Below are positions 50,529-60,577 of a DNA stretch of 64,000 bases, one piece after another (position 1 is the stretch's first letter; every line of letters starts with the position of its first letter). The translations under genes and the position numbers were made by a program. Under the pieces are notes generated by a model that ran no database searches, was not told the DNA's origin, and was given only the letters and a program-made list of their open reading frames with translations. The stretch covers positions 77,787 through 141,786 of the forward strand of contig NZ_JASLGR010000044.1 of the NCBI RefSeq assembly GCF_030150155.1, in the 5' to 3' direction. The stretch is from Nocardioides sp. GTDB lineage: Bacteria; Actinomycetota; Actinomycetes; Propionibacteriales; Nocardioidaceae.

Positions 50529-53500
50529 CCGCTGCGGACGTAGTAGAACGCCGCCCGGACCTGGGCCGGGTCGACTCCCTGGAGCTCGGCCCAGGCCAGC
50601 CGGTAGATGCTGAGCTGGAGCGGGTCGGCACTCGCGGTCCTGCTGGTCTTCCAGTCCACGATCAGCCAGCGCCCCTCGGGCTCGGCGTAGACGGCATCCA
50701 TCCGGCCGCGCACCACCTGTCCGGCCAGCACCAGCGCGAACGGGACCTCCACCTGGGCCGGCGGCCGGTCGGCGAACGGACCCGACTCGAACCCGGCGAT
50801 CACCTCGTCGAGCTCGGCGTCGGTGGTGATCCCGGCGTCACCGGCACCGGGCAGGTCGTCGAGGTCGAAGAGGTCCTGCTGGTCGAAGCGGGCCTCGACC
50901 CAGGCGTGGAACCGAGTGCCGAACCGGGCCGCCGTGGATGGCTCGTGCGGCATCGGCCGGGCCAGCTCGCGGGCGAAGGCGTCGGGGTCCTCGCGTAGCC
51001 GGGTCAGTGCGGTGGCCGAGAGCGAGTCGGGGCGGGCCACCGTGATGTCGTCGGAGACGGCGGCACGGGCCTCCTCCAGCAGCCGCCCGATCTCGTCGTC
51101 CCACTCCGCGACGCGGGCGGCCTCGATCATGTCGAGCCCCTCGTCGCCGTCCGCCGGTGCGGCGGCCGGGTCCAGGGAGGCGACCAGGGCGGCAGCACGG
51201 GACCGCAGGACGCCCTCGGTGCCGGGACCCTCGGGCGGCCAGGGGTGCCGCTCGATCTCGGCCGTGAACGGGTTCGGGGTGCCACGCTCGGGCTTGTCCA
51301 GCCAGACCACCTCGACCCCGGCCGCACGCAGCCGGTCGCGGACGATCACCTGGTACTCCGAGGGGCCCAGCGGGGTCTTGGTCTCCTTCCAACAGAAGGA
51401 GGTGACCGAGAGCCGATCCTCGGCCCGGGTGAAGGCGACGTACCCCAGGCGGCGCTCCTCCGCGGCGCCGTGCTCCTTCACCGCGGCCCGGTAGGCGTCG
51501 ATGGCGGCCTTGTCGTAGCCGGTCAGGTGCGGCAGGTCGTGGGCGTCGCGGCGCAGGTGGGAAGGCAGCTCGGCAGGCGTGGCCAGCCAGATCGACCGGC
51601 CCCGATTGGACGGGAAGACCGTCTCGCAGACCCCGATCAGGAAGACCTCGGCGAACTCCAGGCCCTTGGAGCGGTGCACGGTGAGCAGCTTGACCGAGTC
51701 GACGGCGCTCGGCGTGGCCAGCTCCATTCCGCTGCCCTGCTCGTCCTCGGCGGTCAGGTAGGCCAGCAGCGCCGCCATCGAGACGTCGCCGTCGATCGCC
51801 TGGAAGTCGGCGACCGCCTTGATGAACAGGTCCAGGTTGTCGCGCCGGGAGGCCGCCGCGGCGCTGACGGCCGAGGCCAGCTCGATGTCCACCCCGGTGG
51901 TGTCGACCACCCGGCGTACGACGTCGAGCAACGGCTCGGACGCGTGCGAGCGCAGCATCCGCAGCTCCGCAGCGAGCATCGCGAACCGCTCCAGGGCCTC
52001 GGGTGAGTAGTCGCCCTCCCCGGGGTCGGCGAGCGCGTCGTCCAGCGCCGCGAGCTCGGAGGGGTCGACGCCGTCGGCGATGGACTCCAGGGCCTCGGCG
52101 ATGCTGCCCTCCTCACTGCCCGGCCCGTTCCCGGCCAGCTCTCGGGCCCGCGAGGCCAGCAGCTTGAGGTCACGCGGGCCGATCGCCCAGCGCGGGCCGC
52201 TCAGCACGGTGAGCAGCGACGCGTTCGCGGTGACGTCGTGGAGCAGGTGCAGCAGGGCGACGATCTCGGCCACCTCGGGCAGCCGGAGCAGGCCCGACAG
52301 GCCGACGATCTCGACCGGGATCCCGGCCGCGGAGAGCACGTCGTAGGCCTTCGCCGCCGACCCGTTGTCGCGGGTCAGCACCGCGATCGTGGACCACGAC
52401 GGCGTGGCCATCGCCGCATGCACGCGGGCGATCTCCTCGGCCAGCCAGCGATGCTCCTCGGCCTGGCTGGAGAAGACCTGGGCGCTCAGTCGCCCCTCGC
52501 CCCGGCGCGGGTCCGGCACCAGCGGTAGCACCCCGGGGGTGGCCTCGTAGAGCGGGGCGGCCAACTCGTTGGCCACCGCCAGGATCTCGCTGCCCGAGCG
52601 TCGGTTGACGGTCAGGTTGTAGCGCCGACCCTCACCGTGCCGGGGCCGGAAGTGCTCGTGGAAGCCGAGGATGTTGGAGACCGAGGCACCTCGCCAGCCG
52701 TAGATCGCCTGGTTCGGGTCGCCGACCGCCATCACCGCATGGCCGCCGGTGAAGAGCCGCGACAGCATGATCGCCTGGGCGGTGGAGGTGTCCTGGTACT
52801 CGTCGAGCATGACGACCTTGAACTTCGCCCGCTCCAGGTCACCGACCTCCGGCTGCTCCTCGGCGAGCCGGGCCGCCAGCGCGATCTGGTCGCTGAAGTC
52901 CATCAGCCCCAGGTCGGCCTTGAGCCGGCGGTAGGTCTCGACCAGGTCGAGCAGCTCCCCGCGCCGGTCGAGGGTGTTGATCGCGTCGGCGTACGTCGAC
53001 AGGTAGGTCTTGCGCGGCTTGGTCGCCGCCTCCTCCTCGATCCGCTCGGCGACCAGCGCCCGGCGGGCCACCTCGTCGGCGAGCCGGACGTCGGCCGGCG
53101 TACGGAGGTGTTCGGAGAGCTGACCGTCGAGGGCGAGCAGGTTCTGGATCGCCGTCGGCGGGTGGTCGGTGAGCACCGAGACCTGGCCGACGTGACGGTC
53201 CAGGGCGCGGGCGCCGAGCTGGTAGCGGGCCGCGTCGGTGACCACCCGGGTGTCGGGCTCATGACCGATCCGCAGGCCATGCTCGCTCAGCAGCGCCGCC
53301 GCATAGGCGTTGTACGTCGACACCGTCGGTTCCAGGATCTCGCCCTCGGCACTCTCCCCCAGCGCTCCGGCCTCCCGCAGCGACGCCCTGATCTTGGCGT
53401 GCAGCTGGGCGGTGGCCTTGGTGGTGAAGGTGAGGCCGAGCACCTCGTCGGGACGGACCTGTCCGGTCAGCACCAGGTAGACCACCCGCGCCGCCATCAG

Positions 53501-53641
53501 GGTGGTCTTGCCCGAGCCGGCCCCGGCGATCACGACGACAGGCTCCAGCGGGGCGGTGATCGCCGCCCACTGCTCGGGTGAGGCGGGATGCCTCTCCCCC
53601 ATCACCGCCTGCAGCTGGGCCGGCGTGGTGATCTCCATCAT
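50465..53641 (-). CDS. adnB: AdnB helicase-nuclease subunit
   Basis: A 1058-aa UvrD-type motor with a C-terminal RecB-like nuclease. Walker A is AGAGSGKT (residues 39-46), motif II LDEYQDT, motif III GDPNQAIYGW, motif VI LGYVAFTRAEDRL. The nuclease core is GRMDAVY...LIVDWKTSR near the end. AdnB is the lead motor in double-strand-break resection with AdnA. ATG 53641 overlaps the adnA stop (ATGA), so the subunits are coupled. Confidence 0.93.
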   Translation of the reverse strand: MMEITTPAQLQAVMGERHPASPEQWAAITAPLEPVVVIAGAGSGKTTLMAARVVYLVLTGQVRPDEVLGLTFTTKATAQLHAKIRASLREAGALGESAEGEILEPTVSTYNAYAAALLSEHGLRIGHEPDTRVVTDAARYQLGARALDRHVGQVSVLTDHPPTAIQNLLALDGQLSEHLRTPADVRLADEVARRALVAERIEEEAATKPRKTYLSTYADAINTLDRRGELLDLVETYRRLKADLGLMDFSDQIALAARLAEEQPEVGDLERAKFKVVMLDEYQDTSTAQAIMLSRLFTGGHAVMAVGDPNQAIYGWRGASVSNILGFHEHFRPRHGEGRRYNLTVNRRSGSEILAVANELAAPLYEATPGVLPLVPDPRRGEGRLSAQVFSSQAEEHRWLAEEIARVHAAMATPSWSTIAVLTRDNGSAAKAYDVLSAAGIPVEIVGLSGLLRLPEVAEIVALLHLLHDVTANASLLTVLSGPRWAIGPRDLKLLASRARELAGNGPGSEEGSIAEALESIADGVDPSELAALDDALADPGEGDYSPEALERFAMLAAELRMLRSHASEPLLDVVRRVVDTTGVDIELASAVSAAAASRRDNLDLFIKAVADFQAIDGDVSMAALLAYLTAEDEQGSGMELATPSAVDSVKLLTVHRSKGLEFAEVFLIGVCETVFPSNRGRSIWLATPAELPSHLRRDAHDLPHLTGYDKAAIDAYRAAVKEHGAAEERRLGYVAFTRAEDRLSVTSFCWKETKTPLGPSEYQVIVRDRLRAAGVEVVWLDKPERGTPNPFTAEIERHPWPPEGPGTEGVLRSRAAALVASLDPAAAPADGDEGLDMIEAARVAEWDDEIGRLLEEARAAVSDDITVARPDSLSATALTRLREDPDAFARELARPMPHEPSTAARFGTRFHAWVEARFDQQDLFDLDDLPGAGDAGITTDAELDEVIAGFESGPFADRPPAQVEVPFALVLAGQVVRGRMDAVYAEPEGRWLIVDWKTSRTASADPLQLSIYRLAWAELQGVDPAQVRAAFYYVRSGQLVEPPDLLDRTELEALLGG

Positions 53642-56600
53642 CGGGTCACCGCCCTCGCGCCGCGGGCCGGGCAGAGGCTGGTGAAGGAGCACCGTTCGCA
53701 GTGCGGTCCGGGCTGGGCGGGCATGGTCTCGCGTCGCAGCAGGGCGGCCGCCTCCTCCAGGGAGCCCTTGAGCGCCTCGCGCTCGGGGCTGGCGTCGGTG
53801 TGGATCGACTGGGCGAGCACCTTCACCCCGGGGACGAGGTCCTTCTCGCCGAGCTCGATCAGCTCGCCGCCGCCGCTGCTGGTGCCCGGGGCGCGCTGCT
53901 CGAGGGCACCGCGGTCGATGGCGAGCTGGTAGAGCGCCAGCTGGACGTTGCGCTGCACGGCGGGACCGCTGGGCAGGGTGCGGCCGGTCTTGAAGTCGAC
54001 CACGACGACCCGGCCCTGGTGGTCGAGCTCGAGACGGTCGGCACGGCCCCGCAGCCGGACCGTCTCCCCGGAGTCGAGGGCCACCTCGCAGGAGAAGTCG
54101 ATCTCGGTGCCGAGCGGGCGGCGGGTGTTGGCCTCGTGCCACTCCAGGAACCGCTCCAGGGCACGCCGGATCCGGTCGTGCTCGCGGGCGTCGGACCAGC
54201 TGGTGCGGAAGGTCAGCCGGCTCCAGACGGAGTCGACATGGGCCATCAGCTGGTCGAGCTCGGGGGCCAGCTCACCGTCGGCGACCCGCTGCGCGACGGC
54301 GTGCACGATCGAGCCGACGTTGGCGGCCTGGTGGCTGGCCGCGGCACCGCCGGCCTCGCGTTCGAGGAACCAGTGCATCGGGCACTCGATCAGCCCCTCC
54401 AGCACCGTCGCCGAGATCGTCACCGGTGCGTCGGCCGGGCGCAGCGGGGTGACCGCACGGGTCATCGCCTGGGTGCCCCACCACGTCGACGGGTCGGCGG
54501 CGGGGACCAGCGGCCGTTCACCGCGGGTCTGGGCGGCGAGCATCGCCAGCCGGCGCGCAGCAGCCAGCCGGAGCGGCTCGGAGGTGTCGGGGTCGGCGCT
54601 GACCCGGCGCAGCTCGGCGACCAGACCGCCCAAGGAGAGCGGGCGGCGCGGGCGTCCCACGACGTGCTCCACGCCGACGCCGAGCTCGTCGAGGAAGCGG
54701 CTGGGCTGCTCGCCGTCGTCGGCGTCGGAGCGGACCGCTGTCACGATCAGCCGGTCGCGGGCGCGGGTGGCGGCGACGTAGAACAGCCGGCGCTCCTCGG
54801 CCAGCAGCTCACGGATCCCCAGCGGCGGGATCAGCTCGCCGGTGCCGATCCGGTCGGGCTGGAGCAGCGAGGAGCGGCGTCGCAGGTCGGGCCAGGCCTC
54901 GGCCTGGACGTGGGCCACGACGACCAGGCGCCACTCCAGACCCTTGGAACGGTGCGCGGTGAGCAGCCGGACGGCCGCACCTCGGGCACCGCGGTCGGCC
55001 AGGGTGTCGGCGGGGATCTGCTGGGCGCTCAGCGTGGCCAGGAAGGTGCGGGCGTCGGTGTGGTCCCGCTTGGCCTCGACCCGGGCCGCAGCGTCGAAGA
55101 GCGCCACGATCGCGTCCAGGTCGCGGTGGGCGCGACGTGCGGCCCCGCCCCCGGCGTCGACCCCACGGCGCAGCCGCTCGGGCCACGACGTCGAGCTCCA
55201 CAGCTCCCACAGCAGCAGCTCGGGGCTCTGGCCGGCCTCGGCCATCGCCCGGACCCGGTGCAGCAGCGCGACCAGCGCCTCCACCCGGCCCAGCGAGGCG
55301 TCGGCCAGCCCGGCGACGAAGTCGGGCCGCAGCACCGCCTCGCGCAGCAGCTCGGGCGAGGAGCGCACCTTGCGGTCCTCGGCCGCGGCCAGCGCCTTCT
55401 CCCGCACTCGCAGGGCCCGCGCGAGACGGCGTACGTCGGGAGCGGCGAGGCCCCCCAGGGGACCGGTCAGCAGGGCCTGGATCTGGGCCGGGTCGAGGTA
55501 GCCGGCCGTCTCCGGGTCGTCGTTGTCCAGGTTGAGGGCCGCCCGCAGCGCCGCCAGCAGCGGCTCGACGGCGGGGTCACGCACCAGCGGGAGCTCGTCG
55601 CCGGCGACCTCGACCGGGACGCCGAGCGCCCCCAGGGCACGGCGCAGCGGCGGGATCGAGGTCCGGCCGGAGCGGACCAGCACGGCCATCTCGTCCCAGC
55701 CGATGCCGTCCTCGAGGTGGGCACGGCGCAGCAGGTCGGCGAGGTGCTCGGCCTCGGCCCGCTCGGTGTCGAAGGTGAGGGCCTGCACCCGGCCGCCGGC
55801 GTGGGAGGCCTGCGGTGCCAGGAACGCCTCGCGGGCCTCGGCGTCGATCGTGCCGGGCAGACCGATCCGCCCGGCGACCCGCTGGGCGGCGACCAGGAGC
55901 CGGTCGCCGAAGCGGCGGGTGGTGCGCAGCGCGACCACCGGGGCCGGGGTGCCCGAGGCGGTCGGGAAGGTGGTCGGGAACTCCAGGATGCCGCGCACCT
56001 CGGCCCCCCGGAAGGCGTAGATGGACTGGTGCGGGTCACCGACGGCGACCAGGTTGCGGCCGTCCCCGGTGATCGCACGGAGCAGGTCGAGCTGGCCGGG
56101 GTCGGTGTCCTGGAACTCGTCGACGAAGACGTGGGCGAACCGTGCCCGCAGCTCGGCGCGGTGCGCCTCGGCCTCCAGCACGGCGCGCCGGATCAGGTCG
56201 GAGTAGTCGATCGCGCCCTGGGCGTCGAGGTTCTGCAGGTACTCCTCCATGAAGAGGCCGGCGGCGACGAACTCGGGCACTCCCCCGGCGGTGCCGAGGT
56301 CGGCGAGGTCCCAGCCCTCCAGCCCCTTCTCCCGGGCCCGGGACAGGACGCCCTGGACCTCCCGGGCGAAGCCGCGGGTCTGCATCGCCCGAGTCAGGGA
56401 CTCGGGCCACCGGCTCTGGTCGGTGCCGGCCAGCAGGTCGCGCAGGATGACGTCCTGCTCCGGGGCACTCAGCAGCCGCAGCGGTCCCTCGTAGAGGTCG
56501 GCGGGCGCGTACTTCCGGATCAGGCCGTAGGCGAAGGAGTGGAACGTCATGCACGGGTTGGCCGTCATGGTGCGGCCCAGCCGGGCGATGATCCGGTCCC

Positions 56601-56835
56601 GGAGCTGTTCGGCGGCCTTGCGGGAGAAGGTCAGCGCGAGCACCGACTCCGGGCTCGCCCCGCGGCCCTCGATCCGCTCGACGATCGCCTCCACCAGGGT
56701 GGTGGTCTTCCCGGTGCCGGGACCGGCCAGGACCAGCAGCGGCCCGCCGGGATGGTCGACGACGCGACGCTGGTACTCGTCCAGGGTGGGCGGCACGGGA
56801 GCCGGAGCCGGTCCTGCCAGACGGTACGTCGTCAC
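53638..56835 (-). CDS. adnA: AdnA helicase-nuclease subunit
   Basis: A 1065-aa partner with Walker A GPGTGKT (residues 38-44), VDEFQDTDPGQ, GDPHQSIYAF and a C-terminal nuclease domain GRADRLEL...VVDFKTGR. Four Cys residues (CPMHW far upstream, then HCERCSFTSLCPA at the end) form the iron-sulfur staple of AddB/AdnA-type nucleases. With AdnB it processes DNA ends for recombination. The gene order matches Rv3202c-Rv3201c. Confidence 0.93.
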   Translation of the reverse strand: MTTYRLAGPAPAPVPPTLDEYQRRVVDHPGGPLLVLAGPGTGKTTTLVEAIVERIEGRGASPESVLALTFSRKAAEQLRDRIIARLGRTMTANPCMTFHSFAYGLIRKYAPADLYEGPLRLLSAPEQDVILRDLLAGTDQSRWPESLTRAMQTRGFAREVQGVLSRAREKGLEGWDLADLGTAGGVPEFVAAGLFMEEYLQNLDAQGAIDYSDLIRRAVLEAEAHRAELRARFAHVFVDEFQDTDPGQLDLLRAITGDGRNLVAVGDPHQSIYAFRGAEVRGILEFPTTFPTASGTPAPVVALRTTRRFGDRLLVAAQRVAGRIGLPGTIDAEAREAFLAPQASHAGGRVQALTFDTERAEAEHLADLLRRAHLEDGIGWDEMAVLVRSGRTSIPPLRRALGALGVPVEVAGDELPLVRDPAVEPLLAALRAALNLDNDDPETAGYLDPAQIQALLTGPLGGLAAPDVRRLARALRVREKALAAAEDRKVRSSPELLREAVLRPDFVAGLADASLGRVEALVALLHRVRAMAEAGQSPELLLWELWSSTSWPERLRRGVDAGGGAARRAHRDLDAIVALFDAAARVEAKRDHTDARTFLATLSAQQIPADTLADRGARGAAVRLLTAHRSKGLEWRLVVVAHVQAEAWPDLRRRSSLLQPDRIGTGELIPPLGIRELLAEERRLFYVAATRARDRLIVTAVRSDADDGEQPSRFLDELGVGVEHVVGRPRRPLSLGGLVAELRRVSADPDTSEPLRLAAARRLAMLAAQTRGERPLVPAADPSTWWGTQAMTRAVTPLRPADAPVTISATVLEGLIECPMHWFLEREAGGAAASHQAANVGSIVHAVAQRVADGELAPELDQLMAHVDSVWSRLTFRTSWSDAREHDRIRRALERFLEWHEANTRRPLGTEIDFSCEVALDSGETVRLRGRADRLELDHQGRVVVVDFKTGRTLPSGPAVQRNVQLALYQLAIDRGALEQRAPGTSSGGGELIELGEKDLVPGVKVLAQSIHTDASPEREALKGSLEEAAALLRRETMPAQPGPHCERCSFTSLCPARGARAVTR

Positions 56836-56936
56836 CGGAGCAGTCTGTCAGGCGGCACCGACAACTACGGGCCGATCCCCGAGATGCCGACGGCGGCCCT
56901 CCCCGAAGGAAGGACCGCCGTCGATCTGGACCTGCG

Positions 56937-58184
56937 TCAGTACGACGGCTGGCTCGGGTCGATCTGGTTGACCCAGGCCACCACGCCGCCACCGACGTGG
57001 ACGGCGTCGCCGTAGCCGGCGCCCTTGGCGATCGCCAGGCACTCAGCCGAGCGGACACCGGACTTGCAGTGCAGCACGAGCTGCTTCTGGCCGTCGTTGG
57101 TCAGCTCGGCGAGCTTGGACAGCGCCTCGCCGGTGAGGAACTCACCCTTGGGCACCAGCACCGAGTTCGGGATCTGGTTGATCTCGTACTCGTTGGGCTC
57201 GCGGACGTCGACCAGCACGAAGTCGCGCTCACCGGACTCGGCCTCCTTGAACCAGCTCTCCAGGGTCGTCACGGAGATGGTCGAGCCGACAGCCGCCTCG
57301 GCGGCGTCCTCGGAGACGGCACCGCAGAAGACCTCATAGTCGATCAGGGACTCGACGGTCGGGTGGTCACCACACAGCGCGCAGTTCGGGTCCTTGCGCA
57401 GACGGACCTTGCGGTACTCCATCTCGAGCGCGTCGTAGATCATCAGCTCGCCGACCAGCGGGTCGCCGATGCCGGTGAGCAGCTTGATCCCCTCGGTGAC
57501 CTGGATCGAGCCGATGGAGGCGCACAGCACACCCAGCACGCCGCCCTCGGCGCAGGAGGGGACCATGCCCGGCGGCGGCGGCTCGGGGTAGAGGCAGCGG
57601 TAGCAGGGCGCATTCTCGGCGGCCTTGGCCAGCTCGGGGTTCTTCGAGTTGCGCAGACCGGCGGCGTAGACCGAGGCCTGGCCGTCGAAGCGGTAGATCG
57701 AGCCCCAGACGTAGGGGATGCCGAGGAAGTACGCGGCGTCGTTGACCATGTAGCGGGTCGCGAAGTTGTCGGTCCCGTCGATGATCAGGTCCCAGCCCTC
57801 GAAGACCCGGAAGACGTTGTCGTTGTCGAGACGCTCGTTGTAGAGCACGACCTCGACCAGCGGGTTCACGTCGGCGATGGCGGCCTTGGCCGACTCGGCC
57901 TTGGGCTGTCCGATCGTGGACTGCTTGTGGATGATCTGGCGCTGGAGGTTCGACTCGTCGACCTCGTCGAACTCGACGATGCCGATCGTGCCGACTCCGG
58001 CGGCGGCCAGGTAGAGCAGCGCGGGCGAGCCGAGGCCACCGGCACCGATCACCAGCACACGAGCGTTCTTGAGGCGCTTCTGGCCGGCCATGCCGACGTC
58101 AGGAATGATCAGGTGGCGGCTGTAACGACGCACCTCATCGATGGTGAGCTCCTCGGCGGGCTCCACGAGCGGCGGCAGACTCAC
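56937..58184 (-). CDS. moeZ: MoeZ-type adenylyltransferase/sulfurtransferase
   Basis: A 415-aa fusion of an E1-like MoeB/ThiF domain (about residues 12-275) and a rhodanese domain (about 310-410). The nucleotide motif is VIGAGGLGSPAL, two CxxC pairs (CYRC, CALC) bind zinc, and the rhodanese loop LHCKSGVRS carries the sulfur-accepting Cys. It activates small sulfur carriers (MoaD, CysO, ThiS). CysO is not in the window. Confidence 0.93.
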   Translation of the reverse strand: MSLPPLVEPAEELTIDEVRRYSRHLIIPDVGMAGQKRLKNARVLVIGAGGLGSPALLYLAAAGVGTIGIVEFDEVDESNLQRQIIHKQSTIGQPKAESAKAAIADVNPLVEVVLYNERLDNDNVFRVFEGWDLIIDGTDNFATRYMVNDAAYFLGIPYVWGSIYRFDGQASVYAAGLRNSKNPELAKAAENAPCYRCLYPEPPPPGMVPSCAEGGVLGVLCASIGSIQVTEGIKLLTGIGDPLVGELMIYDALEMEYRKVRLRKDPNCALCGDHPTVESLIDYEVFCGAVSEDAAEAAVGSTISVTTLESWFKEAESGERDFVLVDVREPNEYEINQIPNSVLVPKGEFLTGEALSKLAELTNDGQKQLVLHCKSGVRSAECLAIAKGAGYGDAVHVGGGVVAWVNQIDPSQPSY

Positions 58185-58376
58185 GCGCTCTCCTCCTTGC
58201 GGATGTCAACGGGTTGACCTGTGTTCTTCCCGGGTTGAGACTCAACGCCGGCGTACCCGACCATTGTTCCCGCATCACCGACAGGTCCCTCCACCGCATC
58301 CCGGGATCTGGACGGGACCTACCGACAGGTAGCCTTGTCGGACCATTCACCGGATGTGACCCGGAAGCAGGAACGC

Positions 58377-59000
58377 GTGACGACCGAGTTTGACCTGGAT
58401 GCCCGACCCCGCGGGGGCCGGATGCCGCGCCGCGAGCGACGCGCGCAGCTCCTCGAGTCTGCCCTGGAGGTCTTCGTCGCCCAGGGCTACCACGCGGCGG
58501 CGATGGATGACATCGCCGACCGGGCCGGGGTCTCCAAGCCGGTCCTGTACCAGCACTTCCCCGGCAAGTTCGAGCTCTACCTCGCTCTGCTGGAGCAGTC
58601 CTGCGACCACATGATCGAGGCCGTCCGCGACGCGCTCGCCGCGACCAACGACAACAAGCAGCGGGTGGCTGCGACGATCAGCGCCTTCTACACGTACGTC
58701 GCCAACGAGACCGGTGCCTTCCGGCTGGTCTTCGAGTCCGACCTGACCAACGAGCCCGCGGTGCGGGACCAGGTCGACCGGGTGACCAACGAGTGCGCCG
58801 AGGCGATCGCCGACGTGATCGCCGACGACACCGGCCTGCCCCGTGCCGCCTCGCTGCTGCTGGCGGTCTCCCTGGTGGGAATGGCCCAGCAGTCCTCACG
58901 GTTCTGGCTGGAGGCCGATGGGGGCCTCGAACGTGAGCAGGCAGCCGCCCTGGTGGCAGGCTTGGCCTGGCGCGGCATCGGTGGCTACCCGAAGTCGTAG
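58377..59000 (+). CDS. TetR-family transcriptional regulator (Rv3208-like)
   Basis: A 207-aa TetR protein with the HTH MDDIADRAGVSKPVLYQHFPGK at about residues 43-64. GTG 58377 follows GCAGGAAC; a TTG 42 bases earlier is less likely. It precedes the DUF3107 gene by 38 bases, as in mycobacteria. Ligand and targets are unknown. Confidence 0.9.
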   Translation: MTTEFDLDARPRGGRMPRRERRAQLLESALEVFVAQGYHAAAMDDIADRAGVSKPVLYQHFPGKFELYLALLEQSCDHMIEAVRDALAATNDNKQRVAATISAFYTYVANETGAFRLVFESDLTNEPAVRDQVDRVTNECAEAIADVIADDTGLPRAASLLLAVSLVGMAQQSSRFWLEADGGLEREQAAALVAGLAWRGIGGYPKS

Positions 59001-59038
59001 TCCGCACAACCCGACCACAGCACAACAGAGGAGTCAGC

Positions 59039-59260
59039 GTGGAGGTCAAGATCGGCGTGCAGTACGCCGCCCGTGAACTGGTCATCGAGACCGAGGAGTC
59101 GGCCGAGACCGTCGAGGCCGCCGTGTCGGCCGCCATCGCCGCGGACACGCTCCTGTCCCTCACCGACATCAAGGGCAAGAAGGTCTTCGTACCGGCCGCG
59201 AAGATCACCTACGTCGAGCTCGGCAGCGCCGTGCAGAACGCCGTCGGCTTCCGCAGCTGA
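59039..59260 (+). CDS. DUF3107 family protein
   Basis: A 73-aa protein of the actinobacterial DUF3107 family (MEVKIGVQYAARELVIETEES start, KKVFVPAAKITYVELG end). It folds as a small alpha/beta protein of unknown function. GTG 59039 follows AGAGGAGTCAGC. It forms a small operon with the TetR gene. Confidence 0.9.
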   Translation: MEVKIGVQYAARELVIETEESAETVEAAVSAAIAADTLLSLTDIKGKKVFVPAAKITYVELGSAVQNAVGFRS

Positions 59261-59276
59261 CCTGATCCACCCACCG

Positions 59277-59308
59277 CATTCGGCGCCCGACACTCCGGGC
59301 GCCGAATG
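59277..59308. terminator. Hairpin terminator after DUF3107
   Basis: A perfect 13-bp stem, CATTCGGCGCCCG with its complement, and a six-base loop. It starts 16 bases after the DUF3107 stop. The downstream bases are only mildly T-rich. Confidence 0.8.
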
Positions 59309-59392
59309 CTGTTCATGCTGACCTTTTCAGGGAAAGATCAGGAAACGACGCCATTTCTCGGTGGCGACGTTCCTCCTTCGAAAGGGAATCTC

Positions 59393-59701
59393 ATGAGCGT
59401 CCTCTGGTTCATCATCACCACCCTCGTGGGCGGCCTGATCATCGGCTGGCTCGGCAAGGTGGTCGCACCCGGCAGCAAGGACAACATCGCGTTCTTGCCG
59501 ATGTGGATTGTCGGCATCATCGGCATGTTGCTCGGCAGCTTCCTCTACTACTGGATCTTCGGCGTCCAGAAGGGCTTCGACGGCAACGCCTTCAACACCA
59601 CCAAGGGCATCGACTGGTGGCGCCACGTCTGGCAGATCGTGGTGACCGCGATCCTGGTCGCCGTTGCGACCACGGTGATGCCGAGCACCCGCCGACGCTG
59701 A
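59393..59701 (+). CDS. Small three-helix membrane protein (GlsB/YeaQ-like)
   Basis: A 102-aa protein with three transmembrane helices (about residues 3-22, 33-53 and 78-95) and Gly-rich GGLIIGWLGKVVAPG, as in transglycosylase-associated/YeaQ proteins. AAAGGGA precedes the ATG. The C-terminus is basic. Function is unknown, often stress linked. Confidence 0.8.
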   Translation: MSVLWFIITTLVGGLIIGWLGKVVAPGSKDNIAFLPMWIVGIIGMLLGSFLYYWIFGVQKGFDGNAFNTTKGIDWWRHVWQIVVTAILVAVATTVMPSTRRR

Positions 59702-59717
59702 CTACCACCTCCACGCC

Positions 59718-59750
59718 GAAGGGCGCCCGCGATGATCGCGGGCGCCCTTC
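59718..59750. terminator. Bidirectional terminator
   Basis: A perfect 15-bp stem (GAAGGGCGCCCGCGA with its complement) and a TGA loop, between convergent genes. It should end both the YeaQ-like and ferritin-like transcripts. Confidence 0.88.
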
Positions 59751-59765
59751 GTGTGTCTGGGTGCG

Positions 59766-60485
59766 TCAGTGCGCCAGGCCGAGGCGGCCCATCCGCTCCA
59801 CGTGACGGCTGGTGATCCGGGCGAACATCTCGCCGATCCCGGCCAGGTCGAGCTCGCCGAAGGTGGCGTTGCCGGCCAGGATCTCGCTCAGCGCCTCCCG
59901 CGAGGCGGCCACGTGCTGGGTCTGGGTCAGGGCCTCCCCCATCAGGCGGCGGCCCCACAGCGCGAGCCGGCCACCCAGGGTCGGGTCGGCGGCGATGCCG
60001 GCCTCGATCCGCTCGATCGCGAACGCCGCCTCGTCACCGTCGGTCAGCGCCGTCTGGATCAGCGTCCGTGTGTCGACGTCGAGGAATCCGGAGATCTCCC
60101 GGTAGAAGTCGGCCACGATCCCGTCGCCGACGTACGCCTTGACCAACGCCTCCCACCAGTCGCTGGGCGCGGTGAAGGCGTGGAACTGGTCGATCGCCTC
60201 CTGGAACGGGGCCATCGCGTCGTAGGGGCCGTCGGTCAGCTCGGCCAGGCGCGCCCGGATCGGCTCGACCTTGGCGTACTGCGCGGTCGCCATGCCGAGC
60301 AGCGCGACCTTGTCGGTGAGCGTCGGCGCCAGCGCCGCATCGTCGGTCAGGCGCTCGAACGCCGAGATCTCGCCGTACCCGATCGCACCGAGCAGATCGA
60401 CGATCGCGCTCTTGTAGACGGGGTCGGAGAAGGGGTCACCCGGAGCAGGGTTGGAACCGGGGTCGGACTGTGTCGATGCCACCAC
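59766..60485 (-). CDS. Ferritin-like domain protein (Rv3210c-like)
   Basis: A 239-aa all-helical protein with ferritin-like-fold spacing (GYGEISAFERL, ATAQYAKVEPIRARL, AAFAIERIEAGI, TQTQHVAASREALSEI). The diiron ligands are only partly recognisable. It lies beside the rhlE-type gene as in mycobacteria (Rv3210c-Rv3211). The start is GTG 60485. Confidence 0.85.
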   Translation of the reverse strand: MVASTQSDPGSNPAPGDPFSDPVYKSAIVDLLGAIGYGEISAFERLTDDAALAPTLTDKVALLGMATAQYAKVEPIRARLAELTDGPYDAMAPFQEAIDQFHAFTAPSDWWEALVKAYVGDGIVADFYREISGFLDVDTRTLIQTALTDGDEAAFAIERIEAGIAADPTLGGRLALWGRRLMGEALTQTQHVAASREALSEILAGNATFGELDLAGIGEMFARITSRHVERMGRLGLAH

Positions 60486-60577
60486 CCCATCAGCCTACCG
60501 ATAGACTCGGTCCTGTATGTGCGCGGCTGACGCTTGACGCTCGGCCGCTTCGTCGAACTGAAAGCACCCAACTCAAC

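Noticed and set aside
53642..54142. Upstream in-frame extension of the adnB frame
   Set aside because: It lies within adnA in another frame; the conserved AdnB start is at 53641, overlapping the adnA stop.
53701..57015. A 1104-codon rightward frame opposite adnA
   Set aside because: Shadow of adnA, with Gly/Gln/Arg-rich composition and no domain.
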